64,000 nucleotides of DNA from Ilex aquifolium (Eukaryota > Streptophyta > Magnoliopsida > Aquifoliales > Aquifoliaceae). The stretch spans positions 13,116,960 to 13,180,959 of the forward strand of contig OX637409.1 of NCBI GenBank assembly GCA_951799425.1, read 5' to 3'. The notes under the pieces were generated by a model. The model made no database searches. It saw only the letters and a program-made list of their open reading frames with translations, and was not told the origin of the DNA. The position numbers and the translations under genes are program-made. Shown here in pieces: positions 55,716-64,000 of this stretch; the first letter of the stretch is position 1, and every line of letters starts with the position of its first letter.

Positions 55716-56829
55716 ATGGATTCAAGACGAAGAACAAGAGGGTCTTCAAGCTGAGCACGAAGGGATCAATCTCCACCACTTCAGGCACCTCCACAACAAC
55801 CTTATCCAGGAAATATCTACAATGAGGTGATGTTTAAGAATTTTCAACAACAGGCCTGGTATGATGCTCACTTTATCTCCAAAACTATCATTTCTGAACC
55901 GCCGGTTATTTATGAAGATTTTTGAGAATATAGGAATAAGACAAATTCTTAATGCAAGAGGATGGTTACATTATGTTAGATTATCTGCTCCTGCCTATGA
56001 CTGCTTAGTTCAAGAATTTTATAGTAATGCTGATATAATTGGGGAAAGACAATTACGTGTGTTCGTACGGGGTATTATTTTTCAAGTTACACCGGTTACT
56101 ATAACTGATTTTTTTCAACCCATACAAAGACAAGAAAACCCACAATATCCTTATGCTGAATTACCTGATTTGAATGTCATAGGAAGAGAAGTGACAGGTA
56201 ATCCATAATTTGTTTTGGGTAGACCAAACAAATATATAAAACAAGGGGATTTAACAGACAAATACCGCATTCTGAATTTTATAACAGTGTACAGTTTGCT
56301 ACCCCGAGCTCAAAAGAATCAAATTTATACTCAGCAGGCTTATTTCTTATATTCATTTGGGATGGGACACACAATTGACCTGCCGAATTTAATCATGGAC
56401 CAAATGATACTTGCTGTGGATAAAAAGAAACCATCACTCCTATATGGTATGTTAGTTTCTCAGCTATGCAGGAACGAATGTGTAATCATTGATCCGATAT
56501 GGAAGACAGTGGACCAATTTGGAACATTGGATAGGATTTCATTTAAAAAAAGTCATGGAGGACAACCAGAAGACCAACTTGAAGAACCACTGACACCACA
56601 AGAGGAACCATTCCAGGTACCTGAGGAATTCATACCACAAGAACAGACTCCACCACAAGAAGATCAACCATATATACCAATGGATGACAAAACTGACAGA
56701 CAGATCTTACTAGGAATGGAAACTAGCATTACTCAGATTGACAAACACATGGATGAATATGAGCAGAATCAAGCTGAGCTTTTGAAGTTATTTAGAGATC
56801 ATTTCGGAGAAGGATCTTCTACTTCCTAA
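55716..56829 (+). pseudogene. Third ORF of Athila, plant transposon protein (PF20167-like)
   Basis: The likely start is the ATG at 55716. A TGA lies at about 55752, and one extra T at 55918-55922 shifts the frame into the 55861-56208 frame, which ends in a stop at 56206-56208. The frame then resumes to 56829. The ARGWLHYVRLSAPAYDCLVQEFYSNAD stretch (first half only: GWLHYVRLSAPAYDCLVQE) resembles the EFYANL family seen in plant retroelements. The C-terminus is a Pro/Gln/Glu-rich tail with a short coiled coil. It sits where env-like genes occur in Athila, but I see no signal peptide or membrane anchor. Confidence 0.6.
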
Positions 56830-57704
56830 ACAGACTGGAGATTCTACAAAACAATTTGCTATCTTTCACTCATCTTTTACATTATGCACTTAAATTCAAA
56901 GTTACATTATGTTTTAACCATGTTGTTTGTTTTGAACTTGTTTATGTTATGTTTTTTTTCTTAGATATGCTGAAACTTATGTTTTTAAGTTAGGAGGGTT
57001 ATTTCATATAATTTACAGTTGAATTAGGTTAATATTCCTATTCTTTGTGAAAATAACCTTAATCTGATCACGTGAGATTTTCATATTTTAGTTGTATATT
57101 ATCTTAATATTTTTGTTTGAACTTATTCTATTATAGCACGAATAGATTTCTTTATTTCAGAAACCTCGTGAAGTATTAGACTATTTGTAACACCCCGCAT
57201 TTTCTTTTATATATATATGTATATAGATATATAGTAAATAATGGTTGTAAAAAAAATGTGGATATGTGTAAGGATGTAAGGATAAATTATATAGATTGTA
57301 ATAGTAGGAGAAATGCTAGAGATAAATATGGATTGGGAAGTTGGAGTTTCCAAGACGTTTAAACTTGGAAAGGGTGACTAGACGAATTTCTAAATATTTT
57401 TAGGTCAAAATAAGGTGTCCATTGAATCCGGAAGGTCGAACAACCTAGGGAGAGGTAATATGAGGTGTATTGGAAGTTAGGACGTATTCCGGAGTGAAAA
57501 CACACTTAGAGAAAATTTGGGTAAAAAGGAGTTGGGACACCTTCTAGTATTTTGGTCATAACTTTTTATCCTTATGTCCAATTGATCTAAAATTTGGATA
57601 GTAGATAGTAGACATCTAGGGCTACAAAATTTTATCTCATGAAAATTTTCCAATTCGACCTCTAAATGGGTCAAAACTGCCCTGGAAGTCGAAGTAGCCG
57701 AAGT

Positions 57705-57800
57705 GTACCGGTACCGCGTACCGGTACCGTGTACCGGTACGACTACTCCAGTAGCTTAACCGTACCGGTACCACGTACCGGTACCATATCGTACCGGTAC
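57705..57800. repeat. GTACCGGTAC cassette in A2
   Basis: Six perfect copies start at 57705, 57718, 57731, 57762, 57775 and 57791; steps are 13, 13, 31, 13 and 16 bp. Spacer CTCCAGTAGCTTAACC lies in the 31-bp step. Flank: GTCGAAGTAGCCGAAGT. Confidence 0.95.
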
Positions 57801-58337
57801 GATTTATCTGACGTCCGCCGAACAGTAAAAATCAGGATTTTGGTATTTTAAAACACCCTTTTTAGCCTCATTTGCCCCATTCTTCATCTCCACTCTCACA
57901 CTAAACACTTTAGAACCCTAGGAGAGAAAGAAAGGAAGAGAGAAACTCAAGATCAAAAGGGGAAAAACACAAGGTTAAAGGGTGATTCAAGGATCAAACC
58001 CTAGAGTTTTCAAGAACATCAAGGTAGGGGTTTTCTCCCACTCACTTACATTGAGGCTAGGGTATTTATATATGTATGTTTTTGCTATCAATGGTATATA
58101 TATGCTATGGAATCATCATCTCTTAGGCTTTTTGCAAAGATTACATGTTGTTAGGGTTTAATAACCATGAAATCTCTTTTCTCGTTTTAAAACCCTAGTC
58201 TTTGGGAGAGTGATGTATTTCCTTCCTAAATGCCTTCTTTCTTATTGATTTCGAAACTTTAGTGCTTTGTGTTGGGGAGTAAAATAATGTTATTGCGATC
58301 TCATGTATTTTTCTTGGTTGGGTTGTTTGAGATACAC

Positions 58338-58577
58338 ATGTAATGATTGGTGGGAGGTTCCTTATAAGGATGCTCACCCCTTCCTAAGAGGTTCCTTATA
58401 AGGATGCTTGGGAAGCCATGTAATGCTTAGTGAGAGGTTCCTTATAAGGATGCTCACCCCTTCCCAAGAGGTTCCTTATAAGGATGCTTGGGAAGCCATG
58501 TAATGATTTGTGAGAGGTTCCTGGTAAGGATGCTCACCCATTCTCAAGAGGTTCCTTGTAAGGATGCTTGAGAATCA
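58338..58577 (+). repeat. 80-bp tandem repeat with TCCTTATAAGGA palindromes
   Basis: Three units begin ATGTAATG at 58338, 58418 and 58498. Each holds two copies of GAGGTTCCTTATAAGGATGCT; TCCTTATAAGGA is a perfect 12-bp palindrome. The third unit has degenerate copies. Confidence 0.93.
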
Positions 58578-59255
58578 AAGACGATCTAAACGGAGGTGGA
58601 GGTTACCCTAAAGTATGTCACCTACCGAAAGAATTGTTGGAAACTGTGTATGGTGGACTGGATTATATTTGGAAATTGTTTGCTAACTGTATAGTGGTTT
58701 CACTTATTCATTCAATTAATGTTGTTCCTTAAACTTGAGATCTACTAAAATGTCCCTGTTTTACTTCAAAGAATATATATGCTATTTGAGAAATGAGACC
58801 GGCCATTTTATATGCTTTTATAAACCTTGTTAGAGTTTGGGAGGAATGTTGCTACAGAGCTTCGTGCTCACCCCCTACAAACAACATATTTCAGGTCTTT
58901 GTCTAGAGGAGGAGCTCGGAACTGACGAGCCGGGACATTGGGAAGCTCCCGTCGGAGGGAACGTGGACCCCGAGGTGGATGCATAGAGCGACCTCCTTTC
59001 CTTTTTGTACTAGACTAGGATATTCATTTTGAACCTTGTAAGGTCTAGTTTTCTTTTGTTATTTCCGCTGCGCTACATTATGTGATTTTTGGAATGTAAA
59101 GGCCAAAATGGGTCTATTCTTTTGGGATAATGCTGTAAATTTTATGGATGACTTTATGAAGTCTTATTTATTGATGGATTATTCTAGTGCTCTCATGATG
59201 TGAATGTTTTAGAATGTAATGCCGTCCAGGGTGTGTTTTGGGGTGTTACACTATT

Positions 59256-60611
59256 TACATATTTAGTGGAGATGTATAACCAATTGAAGAATTTGAGCCA
59301 ATCTTCCTTGGAGCGATATTCTACATCTACTCAAAATAAACATCTTCGATTCTACGGTAAACTTTCTTTGAATAATCTCATTAATTTTGTCTTGATTAGC
59401 ATTTGTTAGATTGTATCATTAGCATTGTCCTTAAAATTATTTATATAGGATTAATACAGATGAATAATTTCTGGAAAATGATCTTAGGCCATTTTTTATT
59501 ATCTTTGAGCCTTGACCATTTCTTTTACAAAATTATATCCTTAGTCAACCATGATTGAGCCTAAAAGAGTATAAATTCGTTTCATAAAACCCGAAAAATA
59601 CCCGAGCCACATGAAAATAGATTAAACCTACCTTTTGCTATCTAATTTTCTTACATCCTCTTTTAAATCAGTATGATACAAAAAAAAAAAGGAGAAAAAA
59701 ACAAAACAGTGAAAAGAAAAGAAAAGAGTATTGGCCATTCAAAGAAAAGAAAAAAAAAAAAGCCAAGAAAGTGAAAAATGAAAAAAAAATAAAAAAGATG
59801 AATATGCAAAGTCTTAGAAAGCTAAAAATAGGTATGCCACAATACAAAGAAAGGGTAGCTTTTGAGTCCCATAGACGTCATTTCTTAAATCCTAAACCAA
59901 TGGCCACATTACAACCGAAAGAAAGTCCTTTTTTATTCCAGAAATTATATATCTATATTAATCCTATCTATCTATCCATAACGGGAGAATGTTGATAATA
60001 TGTCTAATATAGTGTTGATATTCAGTCATGAGATTATGTCAAAATTCAATTTTATTCAGATACCCGTTCTTTAGATATATTACATGTGATATGATTTGCT
60101 TTGTTAACAATATTCTAATCACATGTAACAATTGAGAGAATAGTTACTATAACATATGTGTATTCTTTGCGGAGTGTATTTCAGGAAAGGATTGACATCA
60201 AGACTACCATGAAAGATGGTAATATTTCTTGAGTGATTTTTGAAACAAAAGAAATCAGTACACATACACAAGTTTTTATAAAAATATATAGATAATGTTA
60301 CAACTAACGTGTGTTACTCTTGTAGTAATCAGAAAAAAGAAGTATTGTAACAATGCACAAGAATACTGATTTAATTTTAGTTGTGAAAAATATGAGTTAT
60401 AAACTCATAACTACTGAAGTTTGTAGGCAGCTTCACTAAAAACTTTCATGAGACAAAATTCGTCCACTAGGGATCACCTAGGGGTTTAACGGCTTGTTGC
60501 ATATGCTAAATGCAATTGTAAAAAAATCTACGAAAATTATTTTACTTCTATTATGTTTATTTTGTGAAATAATTTTTATAATTTATGTTTACTAGGGACT
60601 AGTAAAGTTTA
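59256..60611 (+). other. Athila 3' non-coding tail
   Basis: No coding frame is supported, although an A-rich stretch (59680-59790) is present. It aligns with the left-edge fragment 1-690 in the second half. The frame 59771-59995 includes the conserved block around 59850-59920. Confidence 0.6.
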
Positions 60612-60627
60612 AGTTGGGGGGGGGGGG
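60612..60627 (+). other. Polypurine tract of Athila
   Basis: AAGTT followed by 13 G residues directly before the 3' LTR start. It primes plus-strand DNA synthesis. The G run is longer than in the left-edge copy (5 G). Confidence 0.75.
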
Positions 60628-60927
60628 TGTGATTAACCCTAATTAGTGTGTAATCGAAAATGATTAAGTAATCAACTTTGTAAGATAAAACAATTAAACA
60701 TTATGAATTAGGGTTTGTGCATAAATTAAAGTTTTAAATACTTTATGTTTGAATTTTATGGTTTTATACAGAAATACAAAAGAATATGAGGTAAACTTGC
60801 AAAGCTGGAAACAACGAAGGACCAAAGTGTAAAAGCAACACATGGAAGCTCCAGAACGCGACACATGCCCCTGCTGCAAGACACCACGAACACTAAGAAC
60901 ACGACACATACCCCTGCTGCAAGTCAT

Positions 60928-60960
60928 CACCATCCGGATGGTGAGGGGGGTCCGGATGGC
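60928..60960. repeat. Paired TCCGGA palindromes in 3' LTR
   Basis: CACCATCCGGATGGTG (60928-60943) is a perfect 16-bp palindrome; TCCGGATGGC is at 60951-60960. TATA follows at 61009. Confidence 0.9.
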
Positions 60961-61008
60961 CAAGCTTGGTGGCTTGGCTTTAACTCTCCACCTCGTGCTT
61001 CCTTTGCC

Positions 61009-61016
61009 TATAAATA
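61009..61016 (+). promoter_or_regulatory. TATA box of Athila 3' LTR
   Basis: TATAAATA in CCTTTGCCTATAAATATGCA. The same context occurs at 46886. Confidence 0.6.
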
Positions 61017-61529
61017 TGCATGCCCTTATTCATTTCAAGAAGGCCGGTCACCCAAGAGCCAAAGAGAGAAAAAAAAAGAGAAAGAAAGAAAGAAAGAAAG
61101 AAAGAAAAAGCGAAAGAGAAAGTTATAGCCGGTATGTTCTACACCGATATTTTCTATTTCTACATTTCTGTTTAGTCTTTCTATTCGGATAGTTGAACTA
61201 CTGCCACTTTGTTGTTTTAATTAATAATAAAAGTGGTTGTGTTTCAAGTGTTCCTTGTGAAAGAATTTTTAGTGTTTGTGTTTTCATTTCAGTTATAATG
61301 ACGAGTACCCGCACCCTTTACTTGTCAGTAGCAATGGGGTGTGAGTAGTCGTTTATACCCTTCGGTGAAGGGTGAACATATGTATATTATCAGTTAGATT
61401 ATGGAAATGCTGATGTTTTATTCATATATTTATCTATATATGTACTATACGCTTCATGCATGATACAACGATGTACGTAGTTTCGATGCTGTGCCTGGCA
61501 TTATGTCATCGGTGCATCATCAACCTGCC

Positions 61530-62155
61530 AATTAAACAACCATGGTGTTCCTACCGGTATAGCTTGTCCTCCACCAGAACGCTGAGGATGTTCTACTGAT
61601 GCATGGTACAAAACCTAAATGATCCTCATGAATGGCTTGCCCTTCTGGGTTATTAGGGTTGTTTAATTACTATATATAACTATATTGCCAGTCTAACAAC
61701 CACGGTGTTCTTACCGGTATGGCTTGTCCTCCACCGGAACGCTGAAGATGTTTAACTGGTATATATGTATATCACAGATGATCTATTGAGTAATTCAAGT
61801 ATTCCTCATGAATGACTTGTCCTTCTGGTTTACTCAGATTAGTTAATTGGCACATCTATAACTAGCTAACCTAAGAAGTTGTTGTGTTATGACTAATAAC
61901 ACCAGATAACCTAAGAAGTTGCTGAGTTATGGTTTATTATTACCACCAGCTAACCTAAGAAGTTGTTGTGTTATGGTTTATTATGTACGCACTTACTATT
62001 ATAAGAAAATTTAATAATTCAAGTATTCCTCATGAATGGCTTGTCCTTCTGGTGTGCTTGGATTAATCAATTGTCATAACCAGCTAACCTAAGAAGTTGT
62101 TGTGTTATGAATAATACCACCAGCTAACCTAAGAAGTTGCTGTGTGATGGTTTAT
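61530..62155 (+). repeat. Diverged repeats in the Athila LTR
   Basis: The motif CCAGCTAACCTAAGAAGTTG occurs five times (about 61863, 61904, 61945, 62083 and 62120), and CTTGTCCTYCHGG-like words precede many of them. The units form a diverged array that makes up the last third of the LTR. Confidence 0.8.
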
Positions 62156-62597
62156 GTACATCAGACCTACCAATTGACTTACCAGTAACATGGAAGTTAA
62201 TTGCTGTAAGGTAGCATTTCCAGTATTTAACCGATATAAAGCATATGAGATCCTCTAAACTGAAGGGTATCTTTTATATTATTGTCATTAACAAACTTAT
62301 CTCCGCATTTATTTAAAGTAAACTAGTTATCAATCTAAGCTCACATCACAAGCTATTAAATGTTATACTTCTTTAAACAACAACTTTAATGTTCTTTTTA
62401 TTTTATTTTTCTTTTAAATTCTAAGTTACTAAAATTCTTCATGGGATCGATACTTGGATTTAAACCGAGAAAACTACAATTCGACCACTTATACTTGGGT
62501 GTATAATATAATTCAGATCACAAAATAGTGCGAATCACTTTTATTTCTTGCATATTTGATTCTAGGGCTTCATTGTTCTAGGGTTACAAAAAAAAAA

Positions 62598-63146
62598 GGG
62601 TTGCCTAATTGGTTCTCCTTCTTTCAAGCCTATCTTGAGTGTTGGGCTCTTGTTAGCTTCATCCTAGGTGGATTGCACCAATCCTTGCCTTGCTTCCTTG
62701 ATCTTCTTGGCTCTTAATCTTGTAATTGGCTCATTTAGAACTTACAAAGGATCTTTAAGAGTAGGCCTACCTTGGTTCCCATCATTCGATTAGGATTTGT
62801 TTCCTTGTAATGGCCAGTCTTATAAATAGGCGTTTAATCAATGAAAGAGTGGAGACAATATATTGAATTTTAATTGTGAGTTGAGTTGAGTTTACTCCTC
62901 TTGTTCTTGATTGAACTTCTAAACTTATCAAAGGTAAATCACAACCTTTGTGGCGTTCCTCCTTGTAATTTGGGTTCTTGAGACGGGTTCTTCAACGGGT
63001 CTAGATTTTAATATAATCTAGGTTCTTGACACGAGTTCTCAAAGGGTCTTGATTCTCCATCCATAGACCTGAGTTTGGCTTTCTTGGGTTGTTTTTCCAA
63101 TATTGTTGTTGGGTCTCAAAGCAAGTCGATTGGGGTTCGCATCATT
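62598..63146 (+). mobile_element. LTR of a tRNA-Met-primed element
   Basis: The LTR probably starts TGCCTAATTGG and ends GGTTCGCATCA, with TATAAATAGG (about 62821) and a leader. The primer-binding site TTGGTATCAGAGCAAGG follows at 63148. A partial second copy of the LTR end lies at about 63485-63532. The start is inferred from the TG...CA rule. Confidence 0.6.
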
Positions 63147-63147
63147 T

Positions 63148-63164
63148 GGTATCAGAGCAAGGTT
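63148..63164 (+). other. Primer-binding site, tRNA-Met type
   Basis: TTGGTATCAGAGCAAGG follows the LTR edge GCATCA. Confidence 0.85.
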
Positions 63165-63532
63165 TCCAACCAGGTCATATTCTATCCTTTTATTTCTTGC
63201 ACATTTGATTCTAGGGCTTCATTGTTCTAGGGTTACAAAAAAAAAAAAAAAAAAAAGGTCTGCCGAAAATTTCATTGTTCTAGGGTTTGAGTTATTTTTA
63301 GGGTTTTGCCTATTGTTTATTATTTAGTTTGTGATCAAATCAATTGGTGAAAAAAAAAATTTCGTCCAAAAAATAAAAAAGAGAGAAGAGAAAAAAAAAA
63401 ACGGAGGAGAACATCCGAAAATAATTTTTTTTTTTAGCCTTATCTTCAATAGTTGGTATCTTGTCTTATAATTACTCTTTCATCCAATATTGTTGTTGGG
63501 TCTTAAAGCAAGTCGATTGTGGTTCACATTAG
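63165..63532 (+). mobile_element. Remnant interior and second LTR fragment
   Basis: About 320 bp of interior with A-runs and repeated words from the flank (TTCATTGTTCTAGGGTT at 62570, 63220 and 63270), then a segment matching 63098-63145. No gag or pol is recognised. Confidence 0.5.
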
Positions 63533-64000
63533 TGAGCCTTCCTTGCTTAGCCGGACTCCCCGCCTCTAATGAATCCTCCAGATATCACTCCGATCTCCTC
63601 CATAGGCTGTTGATATTGCGCAGGGACCTGCTACTGGGGTGGTGGAGCTCGGTTATGATTATCATGGGCCACAAAATGGCGCAGTTTCCCTCGCTGAATC
63701 AGAAATTCAATTTCCTTTTTTAACTGGATGCAGTCATCTATGAGGTGGCTATGGTCCCTGTGATATTCACAGTACTTTGTTGCGTCACTTTTCGCTGGGT
63801 CTGCCTTCATCCAGGGTGGTCACCTTAGGAAATTTTCATTTTACACTTCGTACAGGATCTGAGATACTGTTGCGGTGAGAGGAGTGAGCTGTCGAGCTGC
63901 GTACCTCGGTTGCAACTCTGGTTGTGGAGGACCTAGGCCATCTCTGACATCTCCCCTTCTTTTGGGACAGCAATCCTTGTCTCTTCTTGGAGACCTATCT
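63533..64000 (-). pseudogene. Tat-lineage gag fragment, open at the window edge
   Basis: On the minus strand it matches Tat-2 gag at about 37140-37620, including the zinc-knuckle region and the Arg-rich linker. It continues past 64000. Its left end joins the LTR fragment with no boundary signal. Confidence 0.7.

Larger units (their letters stand above)
57181..59255 (+). mobile_element. Family A solo LTR (A2)
   Basis: Spans 57186-59250 (2065 bp), starting TGTAACACCCC and ending GGGGTGTTACA, with a perfect duplication CTATT (57181-57185 and 59251-59255). The interior of the Athila element continues on both sides. It carries a GTACCGGTAC cassette (57705-57800) and an 80-bp tandem repeat. It is related to A1 (27611-30169). 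Confidence 0.93.
44034..62520 (+). mobile_element. Athila-like Ty3/gypsy element with three nested solo LTRs
   Basis: It spans 18.5 kb, about 11.4 kb of which is the element itself. 5' LTR parts: 44034-44203, 46691-47800 and 50322 to about 50495. Interior: about 50496-60627. 3' LTR: 60628-62520. The gag, protease, RT, RNase H and integrase order, and the RSGK...PPFPQR-like gag, are of Athila type. Nested: family B at 44204-46685 and 47801-50316, family A at 57186-59250. A deletion joins the 5' LTR to gag and removed the end of U5, the primer site and gag's N-terminus. Stops and frameshifts are widespread, so it is inactive. The left LTR boundary is approximate and no target duplication was recovered. 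Confidence 0.88.
60628..62520 (+). repeat. Athila 3' LTR
   Basis: Starts TGTGATTAACCC. Its right end at about 62520 (after ATTCAGATCA) is less certain. It lacks the solo LTRs that interrupt the 5' LTR and so shows their empty sites at 60793-60797 and 61893-61897. TATA at 61009-61016. Confidence 0.85.

Overview
The window looks like repeat-dense nuclear DNA of a flowering plant, probably a eudicot. It contains nested Ty3/gypsy LTR retrotransposons, plant-type DNA transposons (hAT, CACTA and Mutator-like), a plant stress-associated AN1 zinc-finger gene, and spliced open frames with GT/AG introns. I saw no bacterial operon, rRNA, tRNA or CRISPR array. Only one ordinary host gene looks intact: an AN1 zinc-finger SAP gene at 15814-16215 on the minus strand. 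An isolated exon resembling ARL2/TITAN5 GTPases lies at 43170-43237.

Layout. 1-2628: 3' end and 3' LTR of an Athila-like element. 2629-5971: a pile of retroelement fragments, ending in a broken family B LTR. 6088-11058: an old, heavily decayed Ty3/gypsy element on the minus strand, with both LTRs and a Mutator-like MITE inside one of them. 11059-12432: unassigned. 12441-13408: a non-autonomous hAT element with a perfect 8-bp target duplication. 14215-15730: a very young gag-only LTR element (LTRs identical by eye) just 3' of the SAP gene. About 16930-21660: a decayed, internally deleted Tat-lineage element on the plus strand. 22335-23638: a minus-strand Athila-like LTR fragment, abutting a CACTA end at 23639. 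25864-39515: a young, nearly complete Tat-lineage element on the minus strand (TSD GTAAT) carrying a four-exon antisense gene. 40640-42511: a solo LTR (family C). 44034-62520: an Athila element holding three nested solo LTRs. 62598-64000: a tRNA-Met-primed LTR fragment and a Tat gag fragment running off the window.

The insertion order can be read directly, because many boundaries have perfect 5-bp duplications and several have an empty twin site inside the window. Family A solo LTRs (TGTAACACCCC...GGGGTGTTACA) sit at 27611-30169 and 57186-59250. Family B solo LTRs (TGTAAAACCC...GGGGCGTCACA) sit at 44204-46685 and 47801-50316 in opposite orientations, about 1.1 kb apart.

The least expected signal is a palindromic cassette built on the 10-mer GTACCGGTAC. 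There are 25 perfect copies in four clusters, inside LTRs of three different families. Copies are spaced almost only 13, 16 or 31 bp apart, and a CCAGTAG-like spacer is conserved between sub-clusters. Other LTRs here carry their own palindromes (CGTTCGAACG; CACCATCCGGATGGTG) a short distance upstream of a TATA box. This suggests that LTR promoters in this genome repeatedly acquire clusters of short perfect palindromes. A second notable feature is the Tat antisense gene, whose four exons keep phase throughout once one solo LTR and one duplication copy are disregarded.
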